Assembly: GCA_014706295.1 (NCBI GenBank)
Contig: JACSVZ010000002.1
Location: forward strand, 103,472,431 to 103,536,430
DNA length: 64,000 bases
DNA from: Lycocorax pyrrhopterus obiensis
Taxonomy: Eukaryota > Chordata > Aves > Passeriformes > Paradisaeidae
Reading direction: 5' to 3'
Shown here: one piece after another, positions 62,221-64,000 of the stretch
Numbering within the stretch: position 1 is the stretch's first letter
Layout: every line of letters starts with the position of its first letter
Position numbers and translations under genes: made by a program
The notes under the pieces: model-generated
The model's input: the letters and a program-made list of their open reading frames with translations, nothing else
Told to the model about the DNA's origin: nothing
Databases searched by the model: none

Positions 62221-64000
62221 GAGTCAATGGTCATATGCTTTGTTAAGACTTGAACTAACTGTTATGATTTCTCCATGACATTTATTTTCACTTTAAAAGA
62301 GCATTTCTTCAGAAAGTTAAAGTCATCCCCTCCTGACTTTACAGCATACCCTAGAAGGCTTCTACATGGAGCTAAGAAATCTGAGCATTTCTGAAATACT
62401 AAGGGAATCTTGCCAATTCTTACCCCCTGACTCTGTCACAGACATATTTAACTTTCCTTTAAACATAAACCCCTTGCTTGTAATACTGAAAAATATTAAT
62501 CCAGAAGCTTCTCCTTCTGAATAATTTATCCATTTGTCTAGTTTAAAAATTCACTCACTGCAGAAAAAAATTTTTGCAAAACAAAGTAACATATATGTAT
62601 AATTCTGACTGGTTATGCATGACTTTAAAATATACCTTTAAACATTTTCCGTAAGGATATACAATTAGAGACAAGAAGCATCCTTCTGAGATAGTGAAGA
62701 CTGAATTGCAGTGCTTCAGATATTACAAAATTCATCCAGAGGCATTATCTATTATCTAACAAATGGCTGGTACTCAAAACCTCTCCTATATGGAAGACTT
62801 GCCTAAATTTGTTACAGGGCTTAACTGTCCTTTAAATTAGAAATGTATCTTATTTTAAATAAGCCCGTTGCTTCTTATTCTGTTCCCCATGGATAATGAA
62901 GAATGGGTTGATTCCCTTATTGCAGCATCCATTTATAGATTTGAAGACTACAGTATATTCTACCTTAATCTTGTTCTGAACTGTGTAAGATTTTTAAGTC
63001 TTTCCCTTTAGAAACTTGTAACACTTTAGATCATTCTCTTTTGAAGTATCTGTATGATATTTTGATTATCTTGAATGACAGAACTGAAAATCACGCAAGG
63101 ATACATCTGAGACATGACCTTTATGCACGGAGTCAAATATCCAATATGTGGCACTTCCGTTTACACATCATAATATATACTATTTATGCTTCTATTTCAG
63201 TCATTCTTTGGACTCCATTTCTCCTACTCTGCCTCCCCCATTTCCCTGAGGTCCTGGCTGAGGTCCCTGGAGCTGCTTCAGGCTGTTGTAGTAGACCCAC
63301 AATGAGAGTTATGGGAAAGTAGAAACTGCCCAAACATAACAGGCAGTTACCTTTTTGGCTTCTCATCCAGTGACTAGTGTCAGGGGAAGAGGCCTTGAAG
63401 GTCATTGCTACACACTAACGATGAAGTCTCTTCTCCCAAGGATATAATCATTAAATATTTAATTGAGATTTCTTTTTAAGCTTGGTTTGTATTACCAAAA
63501 TCATGTAAAAAATTGAATTATATTGAAAAACTGTATTACCCCGCCCAATCTACTAACATGTCCTTACCCATGAACATGAATGGAATGTCATCTTGAATAA
63601 TTTTTCATGTATCATAAAGAAAATAATTGTATGAATTGTTTGCATTTTTTCAGAAAATGGCTCAAGCCAACATCATTATGGGTATCCAGTTTTTGGAATG
63701 AGGCTTAACTTTTATTCTGTTGAGTCTCTGAGTCACTTTCTTCGTAAAGCACCTGAGGACATTTCATCTTGTGTTAAATTGCAAACTATTTTCTGCAGTC
63801 CAGTGTGGAACTCTTTTGGTTTCTTCATATGCTTCTATAACTAGGTTAAATTTGCATGATCCATGATGTTAAATGATCCTTCCAAATTCTCCAATAGTAC
63901 CTCGTTAAGCGCAAACCAATAAATGCAACAGCTATTGTGTATAAACTGTCTCAAGGTCTTCTGACACTTCCTGCACATCCTAGCACACTGGCCTGGCTAG
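62221..64000. other. Unique sequence to the window end, no gene recognised
   Basis: I see no gene, RNA gene or repeat family. Frames are at most 93 codons (63041-63322) and unassigned. Confidence 0.6.

Overview
The window looks like bird nuclear DNA, and I infer a passerine. It is AT-rich and lacks recognisable protein-coding genes. Its repeats are fragments of CR1, the dominant LINE of bird genomes, with their characteristic 3' tails, plus LTRs that I recognise from memory as a family common in songbirds. I see no mammalian SINEs or L1, no bacterial gene organisation, no CRISPR array and no operon. Open reading frames are short, and none carries a cellular domain I recognise. The only frames with a recognisable family signature are relics of the CR1 ORF2 C-terminus. 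The window is best read as intergenic or intronic sequence of a gene-poor region.

Layout. 1-9.5 kb: mostly unique sequence, two short CR1 tails, a perfect hairpin cluster near 4.9 kb and an (AACC)n tract. 9.5-10.1 kb: a 5'-truncated minus-strand CR1 joined head-on to a decayed tRNA-Ala(AGC) copy. 12.6-14.6 kb: a tentative LTR and a clear solo LTR of the songbird family. 16.5-18.4 kb: a CR1 tail, a short inverted repeat, and a weakly supported retroviral envelope-like relic. 18-30 kb: unique sequence with one (AC)n. 30.2-31.4 kb: an unidentified decayed coding-like stretch on the minus strand, then another CR1. 32-38 kb: a small tandem duplication, a strong polypyrimidine tract, a possible conserved non-coding block near 35-36 kb and a G-rich/T-rich tract. 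45.3-45.6 kb: half of a minus-strand LTR. 47.1-48.0 kb: a nested pair of CR1s, one inserted inside the other. 52.9-53.2 kb: a GC- and CpG-rich 0.36-kb insertion flanked by direct repeats, probably a young solo LTR. 54.75-54.97 kb: another LTR fragment. 56.7-57.1 kb: a possible retrocopy 3' end. 57.1-64 kb: unique sequence with two small tandem duplications.

No genes here can be said to work together. The window records mobile-element activity: CR1 insertion and 5' truncation, template switching onto a tRNA transcript, nesting, and LTR insertion followed by recombination to solo LTRs. The most interesting item is the tRNA-Ala/CR1 junction at about 9.99 kb. Family names and comparisons come from memory; no database search was run.
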